Source: CAYVMN01 sp043808585 (GTDB lineage: Bacteria; Desulfobacterota; DSM-4660; Desulfatiglandales; Desulfatiglandaceae). From it: a stretch of 14,628 nucleotides of DNA. Positions 1 to 5,950 of this stretch are shown piece by piece; position 1 is the stretch's first letter; the number at the start of each line of letters is the position of its first letter. Where the stretch lies: the NCBI GenBank assembly GCA_043808585.1, contig JAZDES010000191.1:1-14628 (forward strand). The letters are read 5' to 3'. Both the position numbers and the translations under genes were made by a program. The notes under the pieces are model-generated. The model saw only the letters and a program-made list of their open reading frames with translations. It ran no database searches and had not been told where the DNA came from.

Positions 1-162
1 CAATATGACCACCTTGACCTCGTCTTCCTTCTCCAGTTCATCAAATACGGTGGAGACCTCCTCCTTCAGCCGGAAGCTCAAGGCGTTCATCCTCTCCGGT
101 CTGTTGAGTGTAACGATGGCCGTGCCCTCGCCCTTTTCACAGATTATAGTCTCGTAGGTCAT
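1..162 (-). CDS. Enoyl-CoA hydratase/isomerase (crotonase) family, N-terminal part
   Basis: Only the first 54 codons are inside the window; the gene continues past the left edge. The translation opens MTYETIICEKGEGTAIVTLN and goes on with RPERMNALSF, the classic crotonase start: a short beta strand, then an N-R-P-x-x-x-N-A-L motif at about residues 20-28 that begins the CoA-binding region. Crotonases hydrate enoyl-CoA esters or isomerise, hydrolyse or cleave related CoA thioesters; the catalytic residues lie further on and cannot be judged here. It follows the acyl-CoA ligase on the same strand after a 165-bp gap filled with short repeats. No good ribosome binding site is visible: a four-copy heptamer array ends one base before the ATG. 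The family is clear; the exact reaction is not. Confidence 0.85.
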   Translation of the reverse strand, partial: MTYETIICEKGEGTAIVTLNRPERMNALSFRLKEEVSTVFDELEKEDEVKVVIL

Positions 163-163
163 A

Positions 164-191
164 GCTGGTTGCTCGTTCCTCGTTGCTGGTT
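164..191. repeat. Heptamer array, GCTNGTT-type, four copies
   Basis: Four perfectly phased 7-bp units read GCTGGTT, GCTCGTT, CCTCGTT and GCTGGTT on the plus strand. The array ends one base before the crotonase start codon and occupies the place where a ribosome binding site would be expected. Confidence 0.75.
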
Positions 192-241
192 AATGGATTC
201 TTGATACTGGTCATTCAATTGTAATTCGGTTGTCCGAAATC

Positions 242-290
242 CAGTGGGCAGTAGGCAGAAGGCAGAAATGAATCACGATGCACGATCCAC
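242..290. repeat. Two adjoining heptamer arrays, CAGNNGG-type and GANNCAC-type
   Basis: Four 7-bp units at 242-269 (CAGTGGG, CAGTAGG, CAGAAGG, CAGAAAT) run without a break in phase into three units at 270-290 (GAATCAC, GATGCAC, GATCCAC). They lie between the ligase stop and the crotonase start. The sequence differs from the neighbouring arrays but the 7-bp period is the same. Confidence 0.7.
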
Positions 291-310
291 CGGAATCATT
301 CCGCACTCCG

Positions 311-345
311 CAATCTTCAATCGACAATCAACAATCGTCAATCCC
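311..345. repeat. Heptamer array, CAATCNN, five copies
   Basis: Five phased CAATCNN units (NN = TT, GA, AA, GT, CC) lie at 311-345; weaker units may extend left to about 300. The array overlaps the last codons of the acyl-CoA ligase, and its minus-strand version (GATTGNN) supplies that gene's TGA stop at 328-330. Confidence 0.85.
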
Positions 346-1887
346 ATAGTCGGTCTTTTGGTATCGTTCCCTGAGGACCCGTTTCAGGATCTTTCCGGCC
401 GCGTTCTTGGGAAGCTCCTCAAGGAATTTTACTGACTTGGGGCATTTGAACCCTGCGATCTTCCCCCTGCAAAAATCGATAATCTCCTCCTGGGAGGCCT
501 CGGCTCCCGAGTTCAGCACCACAACCGCCGTGATCGCCTCACCCCATTTGGGATCCGGAATACCGATCACCGCTGCCTCTGCGATCTTGGAATGGGCATA
601 CAGGACCTCCTCTACCTCCCTGGGATAGACATTCTCGGCACCGGTAATGATCATATCCTTCTTTCGATCCACGATGTAAAGGAACCCCTCCTCATCCAGC
701 CGACCCAAGTCACCCGTGTGCATCCAGCCATTTCGCATGGCCTCCCTGGTGGCATCCGGATCCTTATAATAGCCTTTCATCAAATTATTGCCCCTGAAGA
801 CCACCTCACCCACCTGACCTGTCGCCACCTCACTATCGTTTTCATCCACAACTCGCATCTCTACGGCAATGAGTGGGGTCCCGACACTGGCCTCCTTTCG
901 TTGGGAGTCCAAGGGGGTCAAGGTCGTGATTCCACCTGCTGCCTCGGTCATGCCATAATTGTCAAACATCCAGGCCTTTGAGAATATGTCTCTGAGCCTT
1001 CGCCGGGTCTCTACCGGCATAATTGCAGCCCCTGAACCCAGGAGTGTTAAGGAACTGCTATCATACTTCTCGAGATTAGGTAACTGGAGTAACATGTTAA
1101 ATACGGTCGGTGCAGCGGCCCAGCGGGTGATCCGCTCCCTCTCAATGGTCTCCATACAGTCTCTGGGATCAAAAGTCCTTTTTAGATAGATGCTTCCACC
1201 CAGGTACACATAGGTGAGGATGTTTCCGATTGCAGCCACGTGATAAAGAGGAAATACCTGAAGGCAATAATCCCCTTCACGGAAGGTCTGGGTGTAGGCC
1301 CAGTTTATGCAATTCCATATGCATGAATTGTGGGTTAGCAAGACCCCCTTGGGTTTTCCGGTCGTCCCTGCCGTATAGACCAGGAAGGCCATATCATCTC
1401 CAAAGACATCCACGAGCGGGTCACCCTCCGCTCCCTTTTCCAACAATTCCTGAAAAGCTAAGGTCCCTTCTCTGCCCCCCTGGTCCAGCATTACCATAGA
1501 GCGAACCCCCTCAAGCTCGGGACCAAGTTCCTTTACCCGCTCCTCAAACTCCTTCGAAAAAATCAGCGCAACCGCATCTGAGTGGTCGATGACCCATTTC
1601 ATCTCAGGTGCGGCGAGCCGGGCATTTATGGGGACCACCACACCCCCCATCTTGAATATCCCGAAAAAGGCGATCATCTGTTCATTGCAATTCAAGGAGA
1701 GAATAGCAATATGGTCTCCCTTCCTGAACCCCATCCTTAGAAGGGCACTGGCAAAACGCTCGCTCAGCCGGTCAAGCTGACAATAGGTTAGCCTATCCCC
1801 TTCATGGGATACAAAGACCGTCCGATCGGGATATCTGGCAGCTGTTCTCGTGAGTGTGCCTCCGAGGTTGATTGTGTAGATTCCCAT
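328..1887 (-). CDS. Acyl-CoA ligase (AMP-binding, class I adenylate-forming)
   Basis: ATP-dependent CoA ligase that activates a carboxylic acid through an acyl-adenylate; cytoplasmic. With the start used here it has 519 residues, normal for the family. Visible motifs: the phosphate loop YTAGTTGKPKGV at 171-182, YGMTE at 311-315, TGDL at 391-394, the hinge DRKK at 407-410, and the catalytic lysine K499 in PKNAAGK. The reading frame is open to 1980, but the first 31 codons of that version are translated repeat sequence. The ATG at 1887 follows GGGGAG with a 6-base spacer and begins MGIYTINLGG, a normal ligase N-terminus. The last five residues (GIDDC) and the stop come from a heptamer array. 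It follows the MaoC pair and probably feeds the pathway. Substrate unknown; an aromatic, alicyclic or branched acid would fit the neighbours. Confidence 0.92.
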   Translation of the reverse strand: MGIYTINLGGTLTRTAARYPDRTVFVSHEGDRLTYCQLDRLSERFASALLRMGFRKGDHIAILSLNCNEQMIAFFGIFKMGGVVVPINARLAAPEMKWVIDHSDAVALIFSKEFEERVKELGPELEGVRSMVMLDQGGREGTLAFQELLEKGAEGDPLVDVFGDDMAFLVYTAGTTGKPKGVLLTHNSCIWNCINWAYTQTFREGDYCLQVFPLYHVAAIGNILTYVYLGGSIYLKRTFDPRDCMETIERERITRWAAAPTVFNMLLQLPNLEKYDSSSLTLLGSGAAIMPVETRRRLRDIFSKAWMFDNYGMTEAAGGITTLTPLDSQRKEASVGTPLIAVEMRVVDENDSEVATGQVGEVVFRGNNLMKGYYKDPDATREAMRNGWMHTGDLGRLDEEGFLYIVDRKKDMIITGAENVYPREVEEVLYAHSKIAEAAVIGIPDPKWGEAITAVVVLNSGAEASQEEIIDFCRGKIAGFKCPKSVKFLEELPKNAAGKILKRVLRERYQKTDYGIDDC

Positions 1888-1955
1888 AAGATTCTCCCCG
1901 ATCTCTTTTGTTCTCTGGTCTTCCCCGATCGGTCGGGATTTCCGCTTAGCTCCAA

Positions 1956-1976
1956 CAATCGCCAATCGACAATCAT
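1956..1976. repeat. Heptamer array, CAATCNN, three copies
   Basis: Three phased units (NN = GC, GA, AT) lie 5 bp past the MaoC hydratase stop and 68 bp upstream of the ligase start. Read on the strand of those genes it is GATTGNN. Translating it produces the false N-terminal extension of the ligase. Confidence 0.8.
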
Positions 1977-1980
1977 CCAT

Positions 1981-2409
1981 TCAATGGCCCTTTGATGGCA
2001 ATTCGGCCTCGAAAGATCCTTTGACCTTCAGCGCCCCTTTCTGATCCCTGGCCTCAACATCGCATTCAATTCGGTTTTCCTCCGCTATTTTCCGAATGAT
2101 TTTCCCGGTTACTGTAATCACATCCATAGGTCTGGTCACACCCATAAAACGTACATGGAATTTTTTCAGATGGCGATTCGGAATCCATTGCGTTATGGCC
2201 TGTCCCACAAATCCCATGATCAGAAGCCCATGGGCAATAACACCTCCAAAGTCTGCCTCCTCCCCTACCCGGTGGACCGTATGGATTGGGTTGAAGTCCC
2301 CGGAGGCACCAGCATACCTGACAAGCTGTGTCTCAGTCACCGGGTCCTTTGTGAGTGGAGGAATCTCATCTCCCACCTTAACATCTTCAAAATATCGCAC
2401 ATTTGCCAT
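1981..2409 (-). CDS. MaoC-type enoyl-CoA hydratase, catalytic subunit
   Basis: Single hot-dog-fold protein of 142 residues. The hydratase-2 motif is complete: YAGASGDFNPIH at 32-43 with the catalytic pair D38 and H43. The family hydrates trans-2-enoyl-CoA to (R)-3-hydroxyacyl-CoA. It starts 12 bp after the stop of a second MaoC-like protein that lacks the catalytic His, an arrangement known from heterodimeric hydratases such as mycobacterial ChsH1/ChsH2 and HadAB/HadBC, where one subunit catalyses and the other shapes the acyl pocket. GAGGAG lies 8 bases before the ATG. The role inferred here is hydration of the enoyl-CoA made by the acyl-CoA dehydrogenase. Confidence 0.9.
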   Translation of the reverse strand: MANVRYFEDVKVGDEIPPLTKDPVTETQLVRYAGASGDFNPIHTVHRVGEEADFGGVIAHGLLIMGFVGQAITQWIPNRHLKKFHVRFMGVTRPMDVITVTGKIIRKIAEENRIECDVEARDQKGALKVKGSFEAELPSKGH

Positions 2410-2421
2410 AACCGCTTCTCC

Positions 2422-2868
2422 TCAAACCCTCTCAAGGAGGGTTGCACGGCTGATCAGGACCTTTTCTCCACTCTGATTCATGCAGGTTGTCTCCACAACA
2501 TAGAATTTCATCCTTCCCGATCGTCCCTCCTTGGTATAGACATCTGTCAGTTCAATGGTCGCATGAAGGTTATCCCCAGGATAAACGGGACCAAGGTATT
2601 GGTATTCGTGTTCGGCATGGAGCATCTGGACTGGGTTAGCGCCTAGTTTTCGGCAAAGATCCGGAAACCCTGGACCACCCCAAAGGCCGACGCAGGTCCC
2701 GAAGGTCGGCGGCGCAATCACATCTTCATACCCTTCGGCCCTGGCCGCCACTGGATCGGTATATAGGACATTGGGGTCGCCAATGGCCTCAGACATCTCC
2801 CGTATCTTACAGCGCTCCACCAGATAGGTAAACTCAGCCAAGCGTTTTCCTTTGAAACCATGGCCCAT
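2422..2868 (-). CDS. MaoC-like dehydratase N-terminal-type subunit, probably non-catalytic
   Basis: 148-residue hot-dog protein of the MaoC N-terminal (FAS1-DH-like) family. At 27-38 it reads EAIGDPNVLYTD; aligned with the GDFNPIH motif of its partner, D31 and N33 are kept but the catalytic His is replaced by Tyr (Y36). It ends HAEHEYQYLGPVYPGD (from about 84), then a C-terminal sheet. Such proteins usually pair with a catalytic MaoC subunit, here the next gene 12 bp downstream. GGGAGG lies 8 bases before the ATG, and the gap to the nitroreductase is 13 bp, so the three genes are probably co-transcribed. The closest functional parallel I can name is the N-terminal half of ChsH2, whose DUF35 half would here be a separate gene at 9235-9678. 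Confidence 0.85.
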   Translation of the reverse strand: MGHGFKGKRLAEFTYLVERCKIREMSEAIGDPNVLYTDPVAARAEGYEDVIAPPTFGTCVGLWGGPGFPDLCRKLGANPVQMLHAEHEYQYLGPVYPGDNLHATIELTDVYTKEGRSGRMKFYVVETTCMNQSGEKVLISRATLLERV

Positions 2869-2881
2869 GGATGACGCCTCC

Positions 2882-3550
2882 CTATTGGATTTCTAGAAAT
2901 CGCAAGAACTCCTCGGGCCTACCCCTTTCGCTCCGAAAAAGATTGACGGGATGATCCTCAATTGGGACACCGACCGCCATCCCCATGACCAGCGCCTGGT
3001 CGGCCGGGATACCCGAGTACTTTCTTATCACATCCGGATACCTGACCGCCTGGGCAAGAAAACAGGTACCCAGCCCGCGGTCCACAGCAAGGAGCGCAAT
3101 AGTCTGCAAGATAACTCCACCATCCATCAGGGCATAGGGGTTAAAGCCCCGATCCATGTGGAGGTAGATCACGTGCGGGGCCCCCAGGGATCTCATCATG
3201 TTTTCGTAGTAGGCGTTTCTTTTCTCTTTGTCCCCCCTCTCTATGCCAAGGGCCTGAAACAACCCTTTCCCCAGTTCCTGATATCTTGACCTTTGATCCT
3301 CATTGAATTCGGCCGGCATCTTTATATCCGGATTGGGAGGGACATCCTGAGCGAACAGCTTCACATACTCTTCCTGTATCTGCTTCAGGGGCTTTCCCCC
3401 TACCACCGTGAGCTTCCACGGCTGGGTGTTTCCCCAGGAAGGGGCCCAGAGGGCGCTCTCCAGTATCCCCTCCAAATCCTTCCTGGGGACAGGTTCCGGG
3501 CTGAATGCCCGAATGCTCCTCCTGGCCAACACGGCCTCCTTCACATCCAT
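2882..3550 (-). CDS. Nitroreductase-family FMN oxidoreductase
   Basis: 222 residues from the ATG at 3550. A GTG nine bases upstream (3559) is also possible, but GAGG lies 8 bases before the ATG. Family marks: RRSIR at 10-14, APSWGNTQPW at 36-45 (FMN and partner contacts), DGGVILQTIALLAVDRGLGTC region at 143-163, and MGMAVGVP at 189-196. These proteins are usually FMN-binding homodimers that transfer hydride from NAD(P)H to nitro groups, quinones, enones or dehalogenation substrates. The insert at about 66-125 is longer than in minimal members. It stands between the racemase-like gene and the MaoC pair, so it probably acts on a pathway intermediate or in electron transfer; which one cannot be told from sequence. 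Confidence 0.85.
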   Translation of the reverse strand: MDVKEAVLARRSIRAFSPEPVPRKDLEGILESALWAPSWGNTQPWKLTVVGGKPLKQIQEEYVKLFAQDVPPNPDIKMPAEFNEDQRSRYQELGKGLFQALGIERGDKEKRNAYYENMMRSLGAPHVIYLHMDRGFNPYALMDGGVILQTIALLAVDRGLGTCFLAQAVRYPDVIRKYSGIPADQALVMGMAVGVPIEDHPVNLFRSERGRPEEFLRFLEIQ

Positions 3551-3578
3551 TTGCTCCACCTCATCTTTCTCGCAATCA

Positions 3579-3597
3579 CCCTGCCCCGCAAGCAGGG
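3579..3597. repeat. Small hairpin upstream of the nitroreductase
   Basis: CCCTGC at 3579-3584 is the exact inverse of GCAGGG at 3592-3597, with a 7-base loop. No T run follows on either strand, so it is not a convincing intrinsic terminator. Confidence 0.4.
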
Positions 3598-3641
3598 CTG
3601 AGGCCCCCTATCCACCTTTCACGCTTACGCTTCACTTCAGA

Positions 3642-3658
3642 TCCCGATGAAATCGGGA
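3642..3658. repeat. Palindromic hairpin TCCCGAT-GAA-ATCGGGA
   Basis: A perfect 7-bp inverted repeat with a 3-base loop lies between the racemase-like gene and the nitroreductase. Just left of it, 3618-3638 holds short direct repeats (ACGCTT twice). There is no T run, so it looks like a REP-type intergenic palindrome rather than a terminator. Confidence 0.5.
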
Positions 3659-3684
3659 CTACGCTTGGACCAGTATCCAGCCCG

Positions 3685-4806
3685 CTAGATCACACCAGAA
3701 CGACTGAGCGAACGAATCTCATCCTCCCCGATTCCCAGATCTGTGAGTACCTGGTGGGTGTCACGGCCCATTTCAGGGGCCAAGCGGTCTTCCAGTTCCT
3801 CCTGGCCAGGGAATATGGCTGGATAATCAAACATGAGTTTCCGATGCGCCACCTGGGGATCTGCCCCGACCCGATCCAACTGGTTTACAGGTGCGGCCGG
3901 GACATCCTCCCGGTCAAATATTGTCATCCATTCCTCAAGATCCCTTTCCATCAGGATCGGCTCCAGGGTCTCCCTCACCTCCTTCCGGTTCTGAGACCGC
4001 AACTGATCGGTCAGAAAGCGGGGGTCCGTGACCATGTCCTCCCTCCCGATGGCCCGGGAAAGACTCGACCAGAACTTGTCTTCAATTATTCCAAGGGTAA
4101 TAAATTTATCATCCCTGGTCCTATATACATCATACGCCCCTCCCCGGATGAGGTCCTTCCGGCCGGTCTTTCCCTTTCCTAATCCGACTGCAAGCCTAAC
4201 GGACATTAGAGAGAGGGCTGCATCCAGCATGGCCACGTCCACATAGCAACCCCTTCCGGAATTGTTCCTCGCCAGGAGTGCGGCCAGGATGGCGTGGCTC
4301 GCCATTATCCCACCAGCCAGATCGGCCAGAGGTATAGGGAGTGCAACGGGAAGCTGCCCTTGGTCCACGGTCAGCCCCAGCATGCCGGAAATGGCAAGGT
4401 AATTGAGATCATGACCACTCTTGAGCCGATAGGGGCCATTCTGCCCATAGCCACTGAGAGAGCAGTAGATGATTCCATCGTTGATTCCCCTCACCTCTTC
4501 ATACCCTAGACCCAGCCGCTCCATTACCCCAGGCCGAAAGGTCTCCAACAGCACGTCATGGTCTCTTACCAAACGAAGGAGGATCTCTTTGCCCTCCGGC
4601 TGCTTTAAATTGAGGGTCATGCTCATCTTGTTTCGATTCAAGGCGGCGAACACGTGGGGGTTAATCTGCCGCATATAATCCCCCCTACCAGGTTCCTCCA
4701 CCTTCAGGACGCGGGCGCCAAGGTCTGCCAGGAGCTGACTGCACTGTGCCCCTGGAATGAGACGGGAGAGGTCAAGGATCCGGACATGTTCCAGAAATCT
4801 CTTCAT
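3685..4806 (-). CDS. CoA-transferase family III protein, alpha-methylacyl-CoA racemase-like
   Basis: 373 residues, full length for the CaiB/BaiF (family III) fold. Family III members transfer CoA through an Asp-linked intermediate, but racemases of this fold use a His/Asp/Glu set. All three are visible: H132 in GHDLNYLA, D162 in PLADLAGG (30 residues on, the same spacing as H126/D156 in mycobacterial MCR), and E242 in LGIIEDKF, placed like Glu241 of MCR. The stretch RGGAYDVYRTRDDKF also matches racemases well. If so, it epimerises 2-methyl (alpha-branched) acyl-CoA so that a stereospecific dehydrogenase can act. It starts 7 bp after the amidohydrolase stop. A true CoA-transferase remains possible; only one family III gene is present, against the two-subunit BbsEF. 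Confidence 0.87.
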   Translation of the reverse strand: MKRFLEHVRILDLSRLIPGAQCSQLLADLGARVLKVEEPGRGDYMRQINPHVFAALNRNKMSMTLNLKQPEGKEILLRLVRDHDVLLETFRPGVMERLGLGYEEVRGINDGIIYCSLSGYGQNGPYRLKSGHDLNYLAISGMLGLTVDQGQLPVALPIPLADLAGGIMASHAILAALLARNNSGRGCYVDVAMLDAALSLMSVRLAVGLGKGKTGRKDLIRGGAYDVYRTRDDKFITLGIIEDKFWSSLSRAIGREDMVTDPRFLTDQLRSQNRKEVRETLEPILMERDLEEWMTIFDREDVPAAPVNQLDRVGADPQVAHRKLMFDYPAIFPGQEELEDRLAPEMGRDTHQVLTDLGIGEDEIRSLSRSGVI

Positions 4807-4813
4807 CCCAGCT

Positions 4814-5656
4814 TTATTCCATCCCCAGGACCCTCTTGGCGTTCTCCAGCATCACCTTCTGCCGGACCTCGGGCTTCAAATCCAGCTGTCCAAAGTCCCG
4901 AAGCCATCGATCCGGTTTGATGAACGGGTAATCCGTTCCGAAAAGGGCCTTATTCTGGAGGCGGCTATTGACGTCCCTTGTAAGCTGTGGAGGAAAATAT
5001 TTTGGCGACCAACCGGAGAGGTCCACATAGACATTGGCCTTGTGAATGGCGATTGCGATGGACACATCGGTCCAGGGCCAGGCCGGATGTGCACAGATGA
5101 TCGTGAGTTCCGGAAAATCTGCCGCCACATCATCGATGGGCAATGGGTCTATATATTTGAGCTTGATTCCCAGGCCTCCCGGCATCCCAGCCCCAAGTCC
5201 GGTGGTCCCACAGTGGAAAAGCACAGGGATCTTGAGCTCCACGCACTTCTCCCATAAGGGATAGAAGCGTCGCTCATTTGGGAAAAATTCTTGTGCCGCC
5301 TGCTGGAACTTTGCCCCCCTGAGACCTAATTCCTTGACCGCCCGCTCCAGTTCCTCGATGGCCGCCTTTCCCTTCCAGGGATCCACTCCCGCAAAGCCGA
5401 TAAAGGTATCTGGAAAGCGCCGGACCATCTCCGCCACATATTCATGAGAGATCGGCCTGATTCCGGATACGGACTCATCATCAGTTGGCAAGAGGACCCC
5501 CATGATATCCAGGTCCTGATAGACCTTGGCCATCTCCTCTTCGGTAAGGACCTCCAGTTTGGTCTTAAAATAGGTCTCCAGTGCATCACCGTAGTATCCC
5601 GACTTCCTACGTCCTTCTGCCGTAGAAAAATGGACGTGAATGTCAATGGCCTTCAT
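4814..5656 (-). CDS. Amidohydrolase-family (Amidohydro_2) metal-dependent hydrolase or decarboxylase
   Basis: 280 residues, TIM-barrel amidohydrolase of the ACMSD-like branch. Metal and catalytic positions can be seen: H7 and H9 in DIHVHF, H148 in LFHCG, H190 in CAHPAWPW and D242 in FGTDYP. Members include non-oxidative decarboxylases of aromatic acids and hydrolases of lactones or cyclic diketones, so decarboxylation or hydrolytic ring opening are both possible. The ribosome binding site is excellent: AAAGGAGG at 5663-5670, 6 bases before the ATG, which fixes the start. Directly upstream is the MITE-like element, so expression may be partly uncoupled from the genes above. It is followed by the racemase-like gene after 7 bp. 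Confidence 0.85.
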   Translation of the reverse strand: MKAIDIHVHFSTAEGRRKSGYYGDALETYFKTKLEVLTEEEMAKVYQDLDIMGVLLPTDDESVSGIRPISHEYVAEMVRRFPDTFIGFAGVDPWKGKAAIEELERAVKELGLRGAKFQQAAQEFFPNERRFYPLWEKCVELKIPVLFHCGTTGLGAGMPGGLGIKLKYIDPLPIDDVAADFPELTIICAHPAWPWTDVSIAIAIHKANVYVDLSGWSPKYFPPQLTRDVNSRLQNKALFGTDYPFIKPDRWLRDFGQLDLKPEVRQKVMLENAKRVLGME

Positions 5657-5717
5657 ATTCTGCCTCCTTTCAAAAAATTCAGTATCAATTTAGCTTTTTT
5701 CAAAATTGGTACTTGGA

Positions 5718-5922
5718 CAGGGGAATGGGGGTTCCGTTTTGAAGGGTGTAACCCTGTCTGAGACCGTTAGAGAGCGTTAAGAAATCACGGAGATGGACGT
5801 CGCCAAAAACGATAAGACTTTCCCGGAAGTACTGCCCCCTATTTTCTCCCATGGCACGTGATTGCTTTACGCTCTCTTACGGTCGAGTTTTACGCCCGAA
5901 AAACGGAACCCCCATTGCCCTG
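5718..5922. mobile_element. MITE-like element with terminal inverted repeats (205 bp)
   Basis: The ends are a 23-bp inverted repeat: 5718-5740 and 5900-5922 match at 22 of 23 positions and share AATGGGGGTTCCGTTTT. A second, inner inverted pair follows: 5762-5788 and 5858-5884, 24 of 27 matching, with the arms offset by about 6 bases. The 69-bp centre contains a 22-codon frame (5793-5861) starting MDVAKNDKTF, which may be the beginning of a lost transposase. Weaker inverted similarity (TTTAGC near 5689, GGCTAAA near 5931) extends outside the ends. No clear target-site duplication is visible. It fills most of the 294-bp gap between the fused CoA-transferase and the amidohydrolase. The transposon family is not identified; a large regulatory hairpin is the alternative. 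Confidence 0.7.
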
Positions 5923-5950
5923 GTTTCAAAAGGCTAAAGTGTTTCAAAAT

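Noticed and set aside
244..435. 63-codon plus-strand frame
   Set aside because: It is built from heptamer repeats and the antisense of the ligase end, with no family features.
1888..1980. N-terminal extension of the acyl-CoA ligase to an ATG at 1980
   Set aside because: The added residues are a translation of heptamer repeat and spacer; the ATG at 1887 has a good ribosome site and gives a normal N-terminus.
3579..3658. Intrinsic terminator between the racemase-like gene and the nitroreductase
   Set aside because: Hairpins exist but no T run follows on the transcribed strand.
3505..4182. 225-codon plus-strand frame opposite the racemase-like and nitroreductase genes
   Set aside because: It is antisense to two well-supported genes, is rich in Pro/Arg/His, and has no domain I recognise.
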